This document shows positions 18,100-29,569 of a stretch of DNA of 64,000 nt, one piece after another. The stretch covers positions 221,001 through 285,000 of the forward strand of contig KN805418.1 of NCBI GenBank assembly GCA_000818945.1, in the 5' to 3' direction. Position 1 is the stretch's first letter. Every line of letters starts with the position of its first letter. This DNA comes from Schizochytrium sp. CCTCC M209059. Lineage: Eukaryota > Sar > Bigyra > Thraustochytrida > Thraustochytriidae. Both the position numbers and the translations under genes were made by a program. The notes beneath the pieces were generated by a model. The model saw only the letters and a list, made by a program, of their open reading frames with translations. It did not search any database and was not told the origin of the DNA.

Positions 18100-20141
18100 A
18101 TCTGCAACCCAATCCAAACTCCAAGGGAACCGACACTTGTCATTCCTGACTTGAGGCAACGTCTTTTGCTCTCTCTTGCTCTTTTGCGGGACGAGAAGGG
18201 CAGGATGATTTGCTCTTCTCTCTATTACTCCCCTTTCTCGTTCCGCAATTTCAATCGTCTGCCCAGTTGTTTCCCGCCTCGTTGCGCTTCTTTTCGTTCG
18301 GCTCTTTTCCTTTCATGCGTGTCCCATTCGACCGTCACCTGACCAAAACAAGAGAAATCCACCGTCGAAACGACCGTTCATACTCTTTTTTCTTTTCTTT
18401 TTTCGTATGATGGATCAACTTCTCGGGTCGACTTCGTCACGCAATGAAGAAAGCTAAGGAATAGAAAGTAATGACTTTGGAATTCATCTGTAGCAAAACC
18501 AATCTTATGTCTTATTTTCTACGCTTCATTTGTACACGTCATCCTAAGCCCTAGAGACGGGCTGAAGATGAATCCGGCTCCCCCCATGGAGAAGTTTTGC
18601 GCGCGCTTTTTAAGCCTGTGAGAGCAATAAATGATTAACATGATGCCACAGAGTAAAAGAAGCATGTTTTCCTGTATTGAACCACAATAATGAAGTGGAC
18701 ATTCCCAAAGACCTGATGTCAGGCGGGAAGTTGCTCTGACCGATGATGAATATTAAAGGGGCATTTTGCGAGAACACTGCACCGACCCGCGCCGTGGGAA
18801 TGCGCAGAGTTTAGAGTCAGCACAAGGCCGCGCTATAAGACCGCCGAGCTTGGTCCGGACCCAAAAAAGAATTAGTACAATCATAGACCTACTCAGCTAA
18901 TATTGGACCATAGTTGCGACCTGGGACCACTGAGCCGAAAGACCAGGCGGCGACCAGAGTTGATGCTAGAAGCCGGAAGAATTAAAACCTACCCAACTAT
19001 ACCAAAACATTGAAGCTAATTCCGAACAGCAGTGCGAGAAGCTTTCAACCTACTCCTCCGTTTCGTGCTAGCCACGAAGCGGAATGTCTTTTGCGAAAAA
19101 TGAAATCAGCTTATTCATTTCATTCTTTCTGATCTCTGAGAAATTACCGTCAGCAACCCTGCAAGTCTTTCAATAGCATCAGCAGCATCAGTACCAGTAG
19201 TACTAAGCACGTTAAACCTTGCAAGAGGTTGACCTACCAGTAAATACGCATGCAAAGTCAACTGGAAAAGATTGAGCCTCAAAGACCAGGATGCGGGCCT
19301 GCTCATCTTTGTCAGCGACAGCCTCATCCGCAGAGATGTTGTGCGATCCTTTGACACGAAGTATTTCTCGAAAGCGAGCTCCACGCATGCCAACGAGAAG
19401 AACACGCTTCGGATCGAACTGCACGGCGCTGTCTCGTGGCTTGGAGCAGCGGGATGAGGTTTAGAGTACCATCACAATCGAAAGTTCGCAGGCACGAGAT
19501 TGGCTCTACACAACTATAATATATCCTGACGACAATTCCGAAGCTCTCGCGTGGCGGATGCGACCTCGGGAGACAGCGCAAGCCTCCTTGCATACAAGCT
19601 CGTGAACCAAGCTCATCGACGGCATCAACCCGCTTCATTCGTCAGCAATCGAGGTAGTGCTAGCTGCGCTCGAAGACCTATCGTGCCTCATTTCCCACTA
19701 AACTTCTCTACACGCCAATGTCTTCACAATGCTTCCATCGCAAACCTCCCAGCGCTCTCTTGTATGCAATGCCCGTCGTCTCGTTGTCGTGTGAGCCATT
19801 TCTGACGATCGCCACATTCACTGCCGTCTGTCAAAACAAACAAACAAGAGATCGACTGCGGGTGCACGCGCTGGAAATCTTTGCCCAAACACCTAACACA
19901 CCCTCTTCGCCCTCGCGCGGCGGCGCGACCGCGCGGCAGGCAGGCAGGCAGGCAGGCAGGCAGGCGCGCAAGGCGCGAACCAGCAACCTCCGCGCGGGCG
20001 CCGCGACGGCACGCTCCGTCCGCGCGCGCCCGCCCCCCTCCCCCGGCGGAGAACGCGCCAGCCCAGGGTCTCTCTCCCCTCGCGCCCTTGTTTCCCTCCC
20101 CGCGCCCGAGTCTCTCGCGCCCGCTCGCTCGCGCCGCTACT
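18100..20141. other. 2-kb intergenic region with a possible decayed coding fragment
   Basis: The stretch from about 18450 to 19400 is of lower GC than its surroundings. On the minus strand, neighbouring frames at 19212-19424 (FDPKRVLLVGMRGARF, then FPVDFACVFTGRS) and 19115-19250 (ARFNVLSTTGTDAADAIERL) read like one protein broken by a frameshift, but no family is recognised. A GGCA tetranucleotide run is at 19935-19964. Sequence from 19881 to 20141 stays open in the frame of the ROCO gene but is Arg/Pro/Ala low complexity and is treated as 5' leader. Confidence 0.4.
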
Positions 20142-23100
20142 ATGGGCCGCATCCAAGGCTACGTGAACGGCGTCGCGCAGTCCGCCGACCTCGTGCTGGC
20201 TGCCAGCAGCGACGCGTACTTGCGCGCATGGAGCAAGAGTGACGGCGCCCTCGTCTTGGAGATGAAGACGCCCAACAATAAGGAGGCCAATACAGTGGCC
20301 GTGCAGGGCAAGCTGGCCGCCGTGGGGACTGGCGGCGGCCTCTATTTGATTGACCTGGCCACCGCCTCCGTCCTGCACGCCCTCCAGGGCCACACCATGG
20401 ATGTCAGGAGCACCATCTTCGACGGCAACGAGATCATCTCCGGGTCCGAGGACCAGACCGTGCGCGTCTGGGACAAGATCAGCGGCCGAGAGACCTTGAA
20501 GATCGACGCCGGGGCGTGGGTCCTCGGCGTCGCCGCCCACGAGGACCTGCTCGTGGCCGGGCTGGACGACAACACCGTGCGCGTCTTCGACCGGGCCAGC
20601 GGCGGCGCCCGCCACGTCCTCTCGGAGGCGACAGGCTGGGTCAGAGCGGTCGCGGTCGACGCGCAGCGCATGGTGACCGGGTCTCTGGACAAGAAGGTGA
20701 GGGTCTACGCCGTGCCCTCCTTCGAGCTCCTCCACGACCTCGAAGGGCACGCGCAGACGGTGTACTCTGTCGCGCTCGAGGGAGCCCGCATCGTGAGCGG
20801 GTCCTTGGACAAGACGGTCAGACTCTGGGACGCGCGCAGCGGAGCCCTGCTGCACGTCTTGCAGGGACACTCGAACTCGGTGGAATCGGTCTCTCTCGCG
20901 GGGTTGGAGATCGCGAGCGGGTCTTGGGACCAGAGCGTGCGCATCTGGGACGCGGAGACGGGCGCCTTGACGCGCGTGCTGGACGGCACGGAGGCCGTGC
21001 GCCCCATCGAGGAGGTGCTCGGCGCCTCCGCGGCCTCTGCGGCGGTGGCGGAGGAGGCGCTCAAGGCGGCGCTGGCGAACGGGGACCCCGCGGAACTGGG
21101 ACGCTGCAAGCTCATGGTCGTCGGCCAGGGCGCCGCCGGCAAGACGTCCGTGGTGCGCTCGCTGCTGGGCATGCCGCCCGTGGCGGAGCACCTCTCGACG
21201 GTGGGCGTCGAGCTCACGCGCACCGATGCAGAGTCCTGGGAAGAGATCAAGGACCTTGACAGCGGGTTTGAACGCCAGGCACATCGTATGGCGGCGCTGC
21301 GCATGGCCGCGCAGGAGCAAGTGGCGAGCAAGAAGCGACAATCTCTGCCCAGGCGCATCAGCCGCAAGGCGTCCAATCTGGTCTTTGGGCGCCGCCGCTC
21401 TTCTGCGGCACAGACTTTCGTTGCAGAGGTGCAGGTGGAGCTGGTGCCCAAGGCCGAGGTGGCGCGACGGTTCGACATCGCAGAGATCAGGAACATGGCC
21501 GGCAAGACGCAGTCGGGCCAGAGAAGCACCTTTACGATCTGGGACTATGCGGGCCAGGAGGTCTTTTACGCTCTGCATCACATTTTCCTCACGCGCGAGG
21601 GCGGCATCTTCATGCTCGTCTTTGACATGCAAGAACTCCTCATCGAGCAAGACCAAGCTTTGGAGTACCTCTCTTTCTGGCTGAACTCAATCAAGCTGCA
21701 CGCGCCCAAAGCCCCTGTCCTTTTGGTCGGAACACATTACGACCAAGTCTCGAACCGTGGCAGTCTGCAGACTGTAGAAAAAACGCTGCGGAATGACCTC
21801 AAGGCGCTGCGTGGTGTCAAGCTCGTCAAAAATCAAGAGCAAAGGCTGAGCTTCTTTCCGATCGACAACATGAGCTCTGCAGCAGATCGTGCCGTCGACC
21901 TTCGGCAAGCCGTTGAAGAGACTGCCTCGGATCTCGAGTCCGTTTCGCAAAAGATCTCGCTACGCTGGCTCAAGGTCATCGACGACCTGCTAAAGCTCGA
22001 CTGCGATCATGTTCCCTTTGCAGCGGTGCAGGAACTAGCGGACCAGTATCACGCTGGCGGCCAAACAGACGAGCTTCTCAAGTTTTTCCACGAAGTCGGT
22101 ATGCTCGTTCATCTGCGCGCCACAGACACCTTACACGACAAGGTCATCCTGAACCCGCAATGGCTCTTGGACAAGCTGGCGCGAGTGATTGCGGACGAGA
22201 TCCATGTGCAGGATATCTACTTTGACAAGAGGCTTTCCCAACTCGAACTCGAGAACGACTTTGCACTCTTGCGCAAGAAAGGCATTGGTTCACGATCTCT
22301 GCTCGAATACTTGTGGAACGACGAAGAAGTCGAGTATCTCGTGGAATTTATGCGCGGCGCCATGCTCTTGTCGAACTGGAACTTCCCAGAGAGGTCGCTG
22401 CCGAGACAGCGCCAAAACGAGACACTCTACCTCGTAAGCAGTTTGCTCAAGATTTCGACAGACTCTCGTCTTGACGCAGAGATTGCCGATATGGGTACCG
22501 GTCTTACCTGCGTCCTTGACTTTTCCGGGTTCTTTCTCCCAGACGGCGTCTTTGCGCGAATGCTCTCGCTTTGTGCGCAGTACAGCGGAGAAGCGAACAA
22601 GGGCAAGCGCGCGCCTCAGCTCGCCGGAGATCGAGCGATTGTTCACTTCGGCCTCTCGGTATTTGCGCTCGTGGAGGACGGCAATAGAATTTGGGTTCGC
22701 ATGGCACAAGACGCGCACCAGCCGGCAACAACACTCAAGACACTGGTGAGTATCTTTCGTGGGGCGCGCGATACCGTATTCCAGGACTTACCCTGGGAGC
22801 TTCTGTTGCAGTCCCCGTCAGACGACTCCGTGCTGGTCAGGTATGACGACATGGTCGAGGCGCGCGAGTCCGGGGAACACCTGGTCATGTCTGTGGGAAC
22901 AAGAAATGCCAACGTTCCAGAGTTCGCTCCTTTTTTTGAGGACGGCTCACTGACGGAAGACGAGGTGGATACGAGTCCTGTGGACAGGGAGAACATTTCA
23001 CTTCCCGAGGGGCTCGAGTACCACGTCTTTATAAGCCATCGTCAGGTCGATGCAGGTGATGCCTGCAACCTCATGGCGGAGAAGCTTCGAACGCGTGGAC

Positions 23101-23447
23101 TTCGTGTCTGGATTCACCAGGAGGCCGAGGGCAACCTCGCAGAGGATGCCATGAAGCGAGGCATTCGTAAGTCCAAGTGCTATTTGCTTTTTCTTTCCAA
23201 GACGGTCTTCGAGGGCGTCGTGACCAAGGAGCTGGAAACAGCGTTGCAAGAGGAGAAACCTATTTTGCTCGTGCACGAGGGCGACCCAGCGCGCACGGGA
23301 TTTGCCAATTTTTCCAAATACATTGACGATGCTCCAGCATCAGCCAAGCACCTCTTTTCAGAAAAGGAGTCCATGCCTTTTCAGCGTCGTCTGTATTTGG
23401 CCAAGGGACTTTACGAAGAACTCATTGCGCGCATCAAGAATGCGTAG
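20142..23447 (+). CDS. WD40-Roc-COR-TIR protein (ROCO family with C-terminal TIR)
   Basis: A protein of 1101 aa. I place the start at the ATG of MGRIQGYVNG; the frame extends further upstream only through low-complexity sequence. Residues 1-285 hold seven WD40 blades (for example GSEDQTVRVWDKISG and GSLDKTVRLWDARSG). A Roc GTPase follows at about 320-600, with P-loop GQGAAGKTS near 328, a basic insert of about 100 aa, G3 WDYAGQEVF and THYD in place of the usual TKxD. The COR region spans about 605-900 (LRWLKVIDDLLKLD to LPWELL). Residues about 955-1095 are a TIR domain: YHVFISHRQVDAGD, then LRVWIHQEAEGNLAED, CYLLFLSKTVFEG and VTKELETAL. The Glu of KELET lies where TIR NADases have their catalytic Glu, but the usual Trp/Cys nearby is absent. 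ROCO GTPases act as nucleotide-driven dimer switches and TIR domains as NAD-cleaving or scaffolding effectors; an immune or stress-sensor role is inference. Confidence 0.92.
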   Translation: MGRIQGYVNGVAQSADLVLAASSDAYLRAWSKSDGALVLEMKTPNNKEANTVAVQGKLAAVGTGGGLYLIDLATASVLHALQGHTMDVRSTIFDGNEIISGSEDQTVRVWDKISGRETLKIDAGAWVLGVAAHEDLLVAGLDDNTVRVFDRASGGARHVLSEATGWVRAVAVDAQRMVTGSLDKKVRVYAVPSFELLHDLEGHAQTVYSVALEGARIVSGSLDKTVRLWDARSGALLHVLQGHSNSVESVSLAGLEIASGSWDQSVRIWDAETGALTRVLDGTEAVRPIEEVLGASAASAAVAEEALKAALANGDPAELGRCKLMVVGQGAAGKTSVVRSLLGMPPVAEHLSTVGVELTRTDAESWEEIKDLDSGFERQAHRMAALRMAAQEQVASKKRQSLPRRISRKASNLVFGRRRSSAAQTFVAEVQVELVPKAEVARRFDIAEIRNMAGKTQSGQRSTFTIWDYAGQEVFYALHHIFLTREGGIFMLVFDMQELLIEQDQALEYLSFWLNSIKLHAPKAPVLLVGTHYDQVSNRGSLQTVEKTLRNDLKALRGVKLVKNQEQRLSFFPIDNMSSAADRAVDLRQAVEETASDLESVSQKISLRWLKVIDDLLKLDCDHVPFAAVQELADQYHAGGQTDELLKFFHEVGMLVHLRATDTLHDKVILNPQWLLDKLARVIADEIHVQDIYFDKRLSQLELENDFALLRKKGIGSRSLLEYLWNDEEVEYLVEFMRGAMLLSNWNFPERSLPRQRQNETLYLVSSLLKISTDSRLDAEIADMGTGLTCVLDFSGFFLPDGVFARMLSLCAQYSGEANKGKRAPQLAGDRAIVHFGLSVFALVEDGNRIWVRMAQDAHQPATTLKTLVSIFRGARDTVFQDLPWELLLQSPSDDSVLVRYDDMVEARESGEHLVMSVGTRNANVPEFAPFFEDGSLTEDEVDTSPVDRENISLPEGLEYHVFISHRQVDAGDACNLMAEKLRTRGLRVWIHQEAEGNLAEDAMKRGIRKSKCYLLFLSKTVFEGVVTKELETALQEEKPILLVHEGDPARTGFANFSKYIDDAPASAKHLFSEKESMPFQRRLYLAKGLYEELIARIKNA

Positions 23448-24651
23448 TACTAGAAAAAATGAAATGATACCGATTTTTTTTCTTGCCGTTCTTGCGTTGT
23501 GGACTTGATTGTCAACGAACAGCTCGACATGTGTTTTCTTTTCTTTTTTTAAAAAAGTTAGTTGGATCCTGAGAAAAGGTGCCATGGAGACTTTTTTCTT
23601 TGTCATCATGTCCGCAGCATCCCATTTCAATCTGTCAAAGACGACTCAGAAGTAGATCTGCCGAACTTTTCAGATGACCAGTTTTTTGCAGGTCGGATAT
23701 TCAATCATCTTGTTATCAATGCAGCCATCCTTTACCGTCTTCAAGCTGTTGAGAGCTAGATCATCAATTTGAAAGGGCGTCTAGCCATTCGAGCACAAGC
23801 CGATCGTCTGCCATCTATCCATTTGTCTACATCCTCTAGTGAGGTATGTTGACCCACAGCTACAGTTCAAGTTGGCCGGCCCGAAGCCCTCGCCCAGTCT
23901 GACACCAGCTTCAACACAATGCGCATCTTCTGGAATTGATCGTACACATGCGAAGGATATATGTTCTCAGCGGCCACGTAGAGCGCCAAGAGTGCATGAA
24001 TTCCTTAACGAAAGGCAAAATGTCGCTTGAAGATCTTTCTATACCGCTCAAGCCTCCAGCGTTCGTTAAACAAGGTGCCAACAAGAGCAAAACAAAGCCG
24101 CAGCAAGCAACGTGCATTATGTGCTTTGAGCTGACAACTAAATGCTGCAGTATCTCCCACTGCACGTGCACCTCTCCAAGGGGGCGCGCAAGCGCTGCCT
24201 TGAAAAGTTCCATGCGCAGAAATGAATGGATTTGTATGGGCTCATAAGAAGGCAAAATGGCGAACGGACAGCACTGCAGTTTCAAGAATGAGTAGCTCAA
24301 TAGACGAGAGCAGCCCAAGCTCTGCTGCAAGCTCGAGCCCATGCTCTCTCACTTCGCTTTCTCCGAGACTCCGAGTCAGAGGACAGAGAAAAAAAAGTCA
24401 TTTGGCGTTTTTCAGCCATTTTCAGATTGTCATTTGTTTTTCAAGACTCAAGTAAAAAAAAACTTTTTCGGAAAAGTTGTCAACGGCCGGGCGCGGCCCA
24501 ACGCGCGCAGCACGCACCAGTTCCACAAACGCAGGAGACGTAAAGCTGGGCGGGACGGGTCTGCCCGCGGCGTTGCCAAGACTGCAGAGAGGAGCAAACT
24601 TGAAGAGGGCTCCGGCTCATCGATAACACCGACAGCGACAGGCACGATCAG
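23448..24651. other. Intergenic region and probable 5' exon of TBCD
   Basis: This is lower in GC than its neighbours. A plus-strand frame at 23945-24247 has a few Cys and Lys-rich pieces but no recognised family. A frame opened by the ATG at 24341 reaches a possible donor (GTAAAG at 24540), which would join in phase to an AG at 24650-24651 upstream of TBCD; the donor is weak, so this is a candidate only. Confidence 0.35.
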
Positions 24652-27600
24652 AGAACGACCACTTCCTGGACAAGGACGAGTGTCTGGCGCTTTTTGACAA
24701 AGTCTGTGCGTCTGTGGAGGTCGGTCACCGCCTCAAAGATGCCCCACCTTCCCCCGCCGGCAGCGGCAGTGGACCCGGGGCCCAAGGCGCCGAGACGCTC
24801 GCCGAGGCCGAGCGCGCCTTGGACGGCGTGCAAAAGATTCTCGAAAAATACCAAGAACAAGCTCATCTGCTCGACCGACACCTCGAAGATCTCGTCACAC
24901 GTATTATGGATGCCGTCAAGCACGTTCTCAGGCTTCGCGAGGCCGACGAAGAGGCACGCCCCTCGCGCGGAGATGACAGCGCTGTGAACTCCTTTCCATT
25001 CCAGGTCTACCGCAACGCCGGCCTACAGCTCGTGCTCAAGGCCCTCTACCTTCTTTGCAAGGTGCGCGGCTATAAGGCCGTCGTTAAGCAGCTGCCTCAC
25101 GAGGTTGCCGACCTCGAGCCCACGCTCTGGTTACTCCAGTGCCAGGATGCCAAAGACTACACCACCTGGGAGACACGCTACTCGCTTCTCCTTTGGCTGA
25201 GTATGCTAGTCCTCATCCCCTTTGATCTCGAGACGGTCGACTCTTCGCTCGCCGCCGGGACTACGGGCGCATCGCAGAGCTCGCTTGTTGCCACTGTCAC
25301 AGACTTGTGCAAGGCCTTTCTCAATGACTCGGGCGCGACGCGCGAGGCCGCTGCCATTTGCCTCGCACGCCTGCTCACCCGTCCAGATATGGAGAGTGTC
25401 CACCTTGAGGGTTTTCTCAACTGGGCTGCTGACACCCTCGAGGATCTCAGCGATCGTCGTGAGGGCGGTGAATCGCGAAGTGAGGACCCCTTCCTTATCA
25501 CCGGTATCTTCCACGCTCTTGTCGAGATTTTCAAGCATGGTCACCGCGAGAAGCTTCTCTCGCACATCCCAGTCATCTTTAGTCGCGTTCTTCGCATTTC
25601 CAATCGCGACGGCCAGGTCAGTTCTCTCGAGCGAAAGCTAACAGTCAAGCTCGTGCAGCGCGCCGGCCTCAACTTTTTGCCCCCGCGCGTTGTCAAGTGG
25701 CGCTACCAACGTGGCCAACGTTCGCTGCTACAAAACCTTGCCAAAAGTGCGCCCGCCGCGGATGCCGATGGTTCCTGCGAGCACGAGCACAATGAAGATC
25801 TCGAAGAAGATGAAGACGACGCCGACATTCCTGAGGAGGTGGAAGACGTCGTCGAAAAGCTCTTGAGCGGTCTTCGCGACAGAGACACCATCGTACGCTG
25901 GTCGGCTGCCAAGGGTATCGGCCGCGTGACGAGCCGTTTGCCCGAGTCGCACGCTGACGACGTCGTCGCCTTTGTGCTCGAGCTCTTTGACGCGTCTGAA
26001 GGCGACGCTGCATGGCATGGTGGCTGTCTCGCTCTCGCTGAGCTCGCTCGCAGAGGCTTGCTCCTGCCCAAACGACTCGGCGCCGTTGTTCCTTTTGTGG
26101 TCCAAGCTCTCATTTACGATGTGCGGCGTGGCCACAACTCGGTCGGTGCCAACGTCCGCGACGCCGCTTGCTACGTATGCTGGGCCTTTGCTCGCGCCTA
26201 CGAACCCGCCGTCATGGCCCCGCATGTGTCCGAGCTCTGCCCGCAAATGATGGTCACAGCTGTCTTCGACAGAGAGGTCAACTGCCGCCGCGCCGCCTCA
26301 GCTGCCTTCCAAGAAAATGTCGGTCGCCAGGGCCATGACAACTTTCCCCACGGCATTGAGATTCTCACGGCAGCAGACTACTTTACGCTAGGCATTCGCA
26401 AGAACGCCTACCTTGAGATCGCTCCCTTTGTCGCTCAATTCGATGTCTATCGACGCCCGCTCATCGAGCACCTTGTCAACTACAAGCTTTCTCATTGGGA
26501 CCTCCAGCTTCGCATGCTCAGCGCTGATGCCCTGCATGTCCTCACAGCGAGTGATCCGACCTTTATGGCCGAGACCGTCTTGCGTGACCTGCTGCCAAAG
26601 ACGCTCAGTCCCGATGTGCTGGTGCGTCACGGCGCCACTCTTGCCGTCTCTACTATCGTGGCCGCCCTCGCCAAGGTACCCTACCGTCTTTCCGACGAAA
26701 TGCGCGCAGACGTACGCAACACCGTCATGCGCATCGAAAAAGGCCGCTGGTACCGCGGTCGTGGCGGTGAGTGGATCCGCGTGGCTGCCTGCAAACTTAT
26801 CGAAGCCATGGCCCGCGCAGGCCATCAGCTTTCGCGCCGCGCACAGATTCGTCTTCTGGAATCTGTCGAGGAGTCCTTGAAACATCCCAAAGATGAGGTC
26901 AAGGAGGCCGCAGTCGCCGCGCTTGCTGCTCTTGCAGACGAGTACTTTGGTCCCGATGCAAATGCCGAAGATGGCGCCGACGCCTTGTACGAGGTCGCTA
27001 ATGCCGCGGACTTCTCGGCGGCAGCGAGTCGCATCTCTCGGCCTCGACTACCGCAAATGCTTCCCCCAGTGGCGGCAGACGTCACTGACCGTCTGGTCGC
27101 CCGCTACTGCCAGAGTCTCGAGACCCCGGACCCGAACCCAGCCGTGCGTCGTGGATGCGCGCTTGCGCTTGGCGTTCTGCCTGCAAGAATGCTTGGTGCC
27201 GACCGCGCCGTTTTGGAGCGAGTGGTCAAATGTCTCGCAGCCGCTACCCGTCTCGAAGATGACCCTGACCTTCGCGACGCCGAGACGCGCCGAAATGCTG
27301 TCATTTCTCTCGCCACGCTTGCCTCAACCGTTGGCGTTACAGTCGCTGGCGCTGAAAAGGTGCTCTGCACCGCCACGCTCGACAAGGAGCTCTTCACCAT
27401 CGTTATCGACGCGCTTCTTGGGGCTTGCGAGGACTACGAGACCGACAACCGCGGCGATGTTGGCTCCTGGGTGCGCGTCGTGGCCATCAAGGGTCTTGTG
27501 ACAACCATCAAGGCCGTGCGTACATTCCCTCAGCGTGCCCTCGAGGCAGCACGCGCTGTGCAGGATAACCAAGCGGAAAGCATCGCCTCCGTCGGGGAGA

Positions 27601-29051
27601 TGGGGCGTGTCCGTGTGTTGCGCTATTGTGCAGACGGCGCGGCCGCCTGGGTAGAAACGCTCGAGCCATCCGGTCGGGCAGTCAAGCTCCCTACAGGCGA
27701 CCTGAAAACCGTGGAGAGCAACGAGCGCTTCTCTGTGCCCTCGGAGGACGAACGCAGCGCGATTTTTCTCCCTGACGCCGGAGCCCGTGCCATTCAGAGC
27801 GTCATGCGCCAGGAACCAATCGCAGATCTCGGTAACTATTATCCGAGCGCATACAGCCGCCTATTGGACGAGCCAAGCACGGCACGCATCGTTTGCGCCA
27901 TCATCAAGCAGCTTTGCGAGAAGATGGGCCAGGTTCGCGAAAGTGCGGGCGAAGCACTTGTTGAGATTCTCAAGGATGCCGACAGCCCTTCTCAAGGAAT
28001 TCCTCTTGCTGTCTCTCATGTGGATGTCTTGCGTGAAATCTTTGACCAGAAAAGCTCTTCTGAAGAGACGAACTGGAAGGTGGAATCCTACACCTTTCCG
28101 CGTGTCTCGCAAGTGCTCGCACTCAGCGACTATGTAAACGCTGCGCTCTCCGGCCTGGTGCTCAGTGTTGGTGATCTCACCGAAAGTGTGAGCAGCAACG
28201 CAGCTGACGCTCTCCTCGACTGGTGTAAAGCCCAAAAGGCAAGAGAGAACTACACACAGCTGACTCTCATCGCCAAGGCACTTGTGCGCATTATCGAGGA
28301 CAATGCGCGTGTCGACCGCGTTGTCGTTCCTGCACTCAAGGCCCTTGATTTGCTTTTGGCTGCCGAAGTATTTAACTTTCCTCGGCACCCGCGTCTTTCG
28401 TGGCTTTTGCAAACTCACGATGTCATCAAGCAAGAGATCAAGGGCGCGGCCAACGTGTCGAAGCTCGTGAACTGCAGTCGGGTTCTTTTTCACCTTGCTT
28501 CCTTCGAGGGACCCATTCGTCCCGTGGCTTTATCATCGGTGCTTATTCTCTTGGGTCACAAGTTTCCACTTGTTCGCATGAGCTGCGCCAAGGACTTTAA
28601 CATGTGGGCGCTTGCCATGGATGGCACGGCAATCTGTGGTCCTGGCAATGATGCTGAAGCTGTGCTTTCTGCCTCCGTCCCGGAGGCGAATCCGAGCAAC
28701 GAGGGTGACAGCGATTTCTTGGGCTTTTTGCGTCAGCAAAACGTCATGTATGAGCAGGAGCTGGCTGATCGTCCCGATGCCTTTCGTCCGGCCCTGTCTC
28801 CGGACTTTGACCCGGAGCAAGCCTTTGAGGACGCTCAGGACCTCATTGCGGAGACGCGCTGGGATACCATCCCTGTGCGTCGTGCCCGCGAGCAGCGCGA
28901 CAAACTCTATGAGCTCCTTCGTGTGCAAAAACCTGAGGGTCGCAAGACGGCCGCTGCTGCGGAAGTAGATAGCGCACCAGCACCTCCAGCTCCTACCGAG
29001 GAAGAGGATAGTTATGCGACTCTCATTCACAACACGCAGATGGGTTACTAA
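24652..29051 (+). CDS. TBCD: Tubulin-folding cofactor D (main exon; start unresolved)
   Basis: At least 1460 aa of HEAT-repeat protein. Landmarks match TBCD: KYQEQAHLLDRHLE, then LLCKVRGYKAVVKQLPHEVA, WETRYSLLLWLSMLVLIPFD, and RDRDTIVRWSAAKGIGR with GRQGHDNFPHGIEI in the middle. The C-terminal half continues with HEAT-like helices to LIHNTQMGY. TBCD captures beta-tubulin and, with cofactors E and C, assembles the alpha/beta dimer; the Arl2 GTPase regulates it. An in-frame stop at 24624 and the absence of any ATG before the conserved KYQEQ block (first ATG 24906) show that the true start is in an upstream exon. The sequence HFLDKDECLALFDKV before the first GTG looks coding, so the exon reaches back to about 24652. 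An acidic patch near 25790-25830 is a local insert. Confidence 0.93.
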
Positions 29052-29569
29052 GTTGGGTGTAGTGTGGAACCGGCTGCCCAAATGCGATTGGTCGGTGCGC
29101 AAAAAGAGAAACAGACTCGACGAGTCATTTTACAGTTCACACAAGGTCAGAGCGCACCTGGCGCCATTTTATCATTAATATGATCATCAACTTCATCTTT
29201 TTCATCACCCTTTTCATTTTCTCCTTCTTTGAGGCGCATCGATTCGCTTCAGTCTTTTTGCTTTTGGTAAAAAATGCGCAGCGCGACCCAGCGTAGCCGA
29301 GAGCAATGTCAAGTAGAAAGAACGTATGCCTTTCGACGCGCAGCTTGCTTGTTCACCATTTGCACCATCCTCCTCCTCATCACCACTCCTATTACTCCTT
29401 CTTCGTTTTCGATGGAACGTTATGTTATTTTAGATTGTAACTTTTGTTTATAAAATTTGTGTAGCGCAGCCGAGCGCAACGTGAACGTATGTCTTTCGAC
29501 GCGCAGAAGTCAGTCCGTCAAATGCTGCTGCAGAAGCAAGCGAGCAAGCAAGTGACACGTGTGCGTGGG
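29052..29569. other. Convergent intergenic region with a duplicated 45-50 bp element
   Basis: This lies between the 3' ends of TBCD and the EPL1-like gene. A segment at 29291-29343 recurs with changes at 29461-29506; both copies share GTAGC/GCAGCCGAG, then AACGTATG and CTTTCGACGCGCAG. A pyrimidine-rich TCATC region is at 29175-29230. No gene is seen. Confidence 0.6.

Noticed and set aside
19881..20141. N-terminal extension of the ROCO protein
   Set aside because: Arg/Pro/Ala low complexity crossing a GGCA microsatellite; the ATG at 20142 directly precedes the WD40 fold.
19893..21656. 587-aa open frame antisense to the ROCO gene
   Set aside because: His/Arg/Leu-rich mirror of a well-supported coding strand; no domain pattern.
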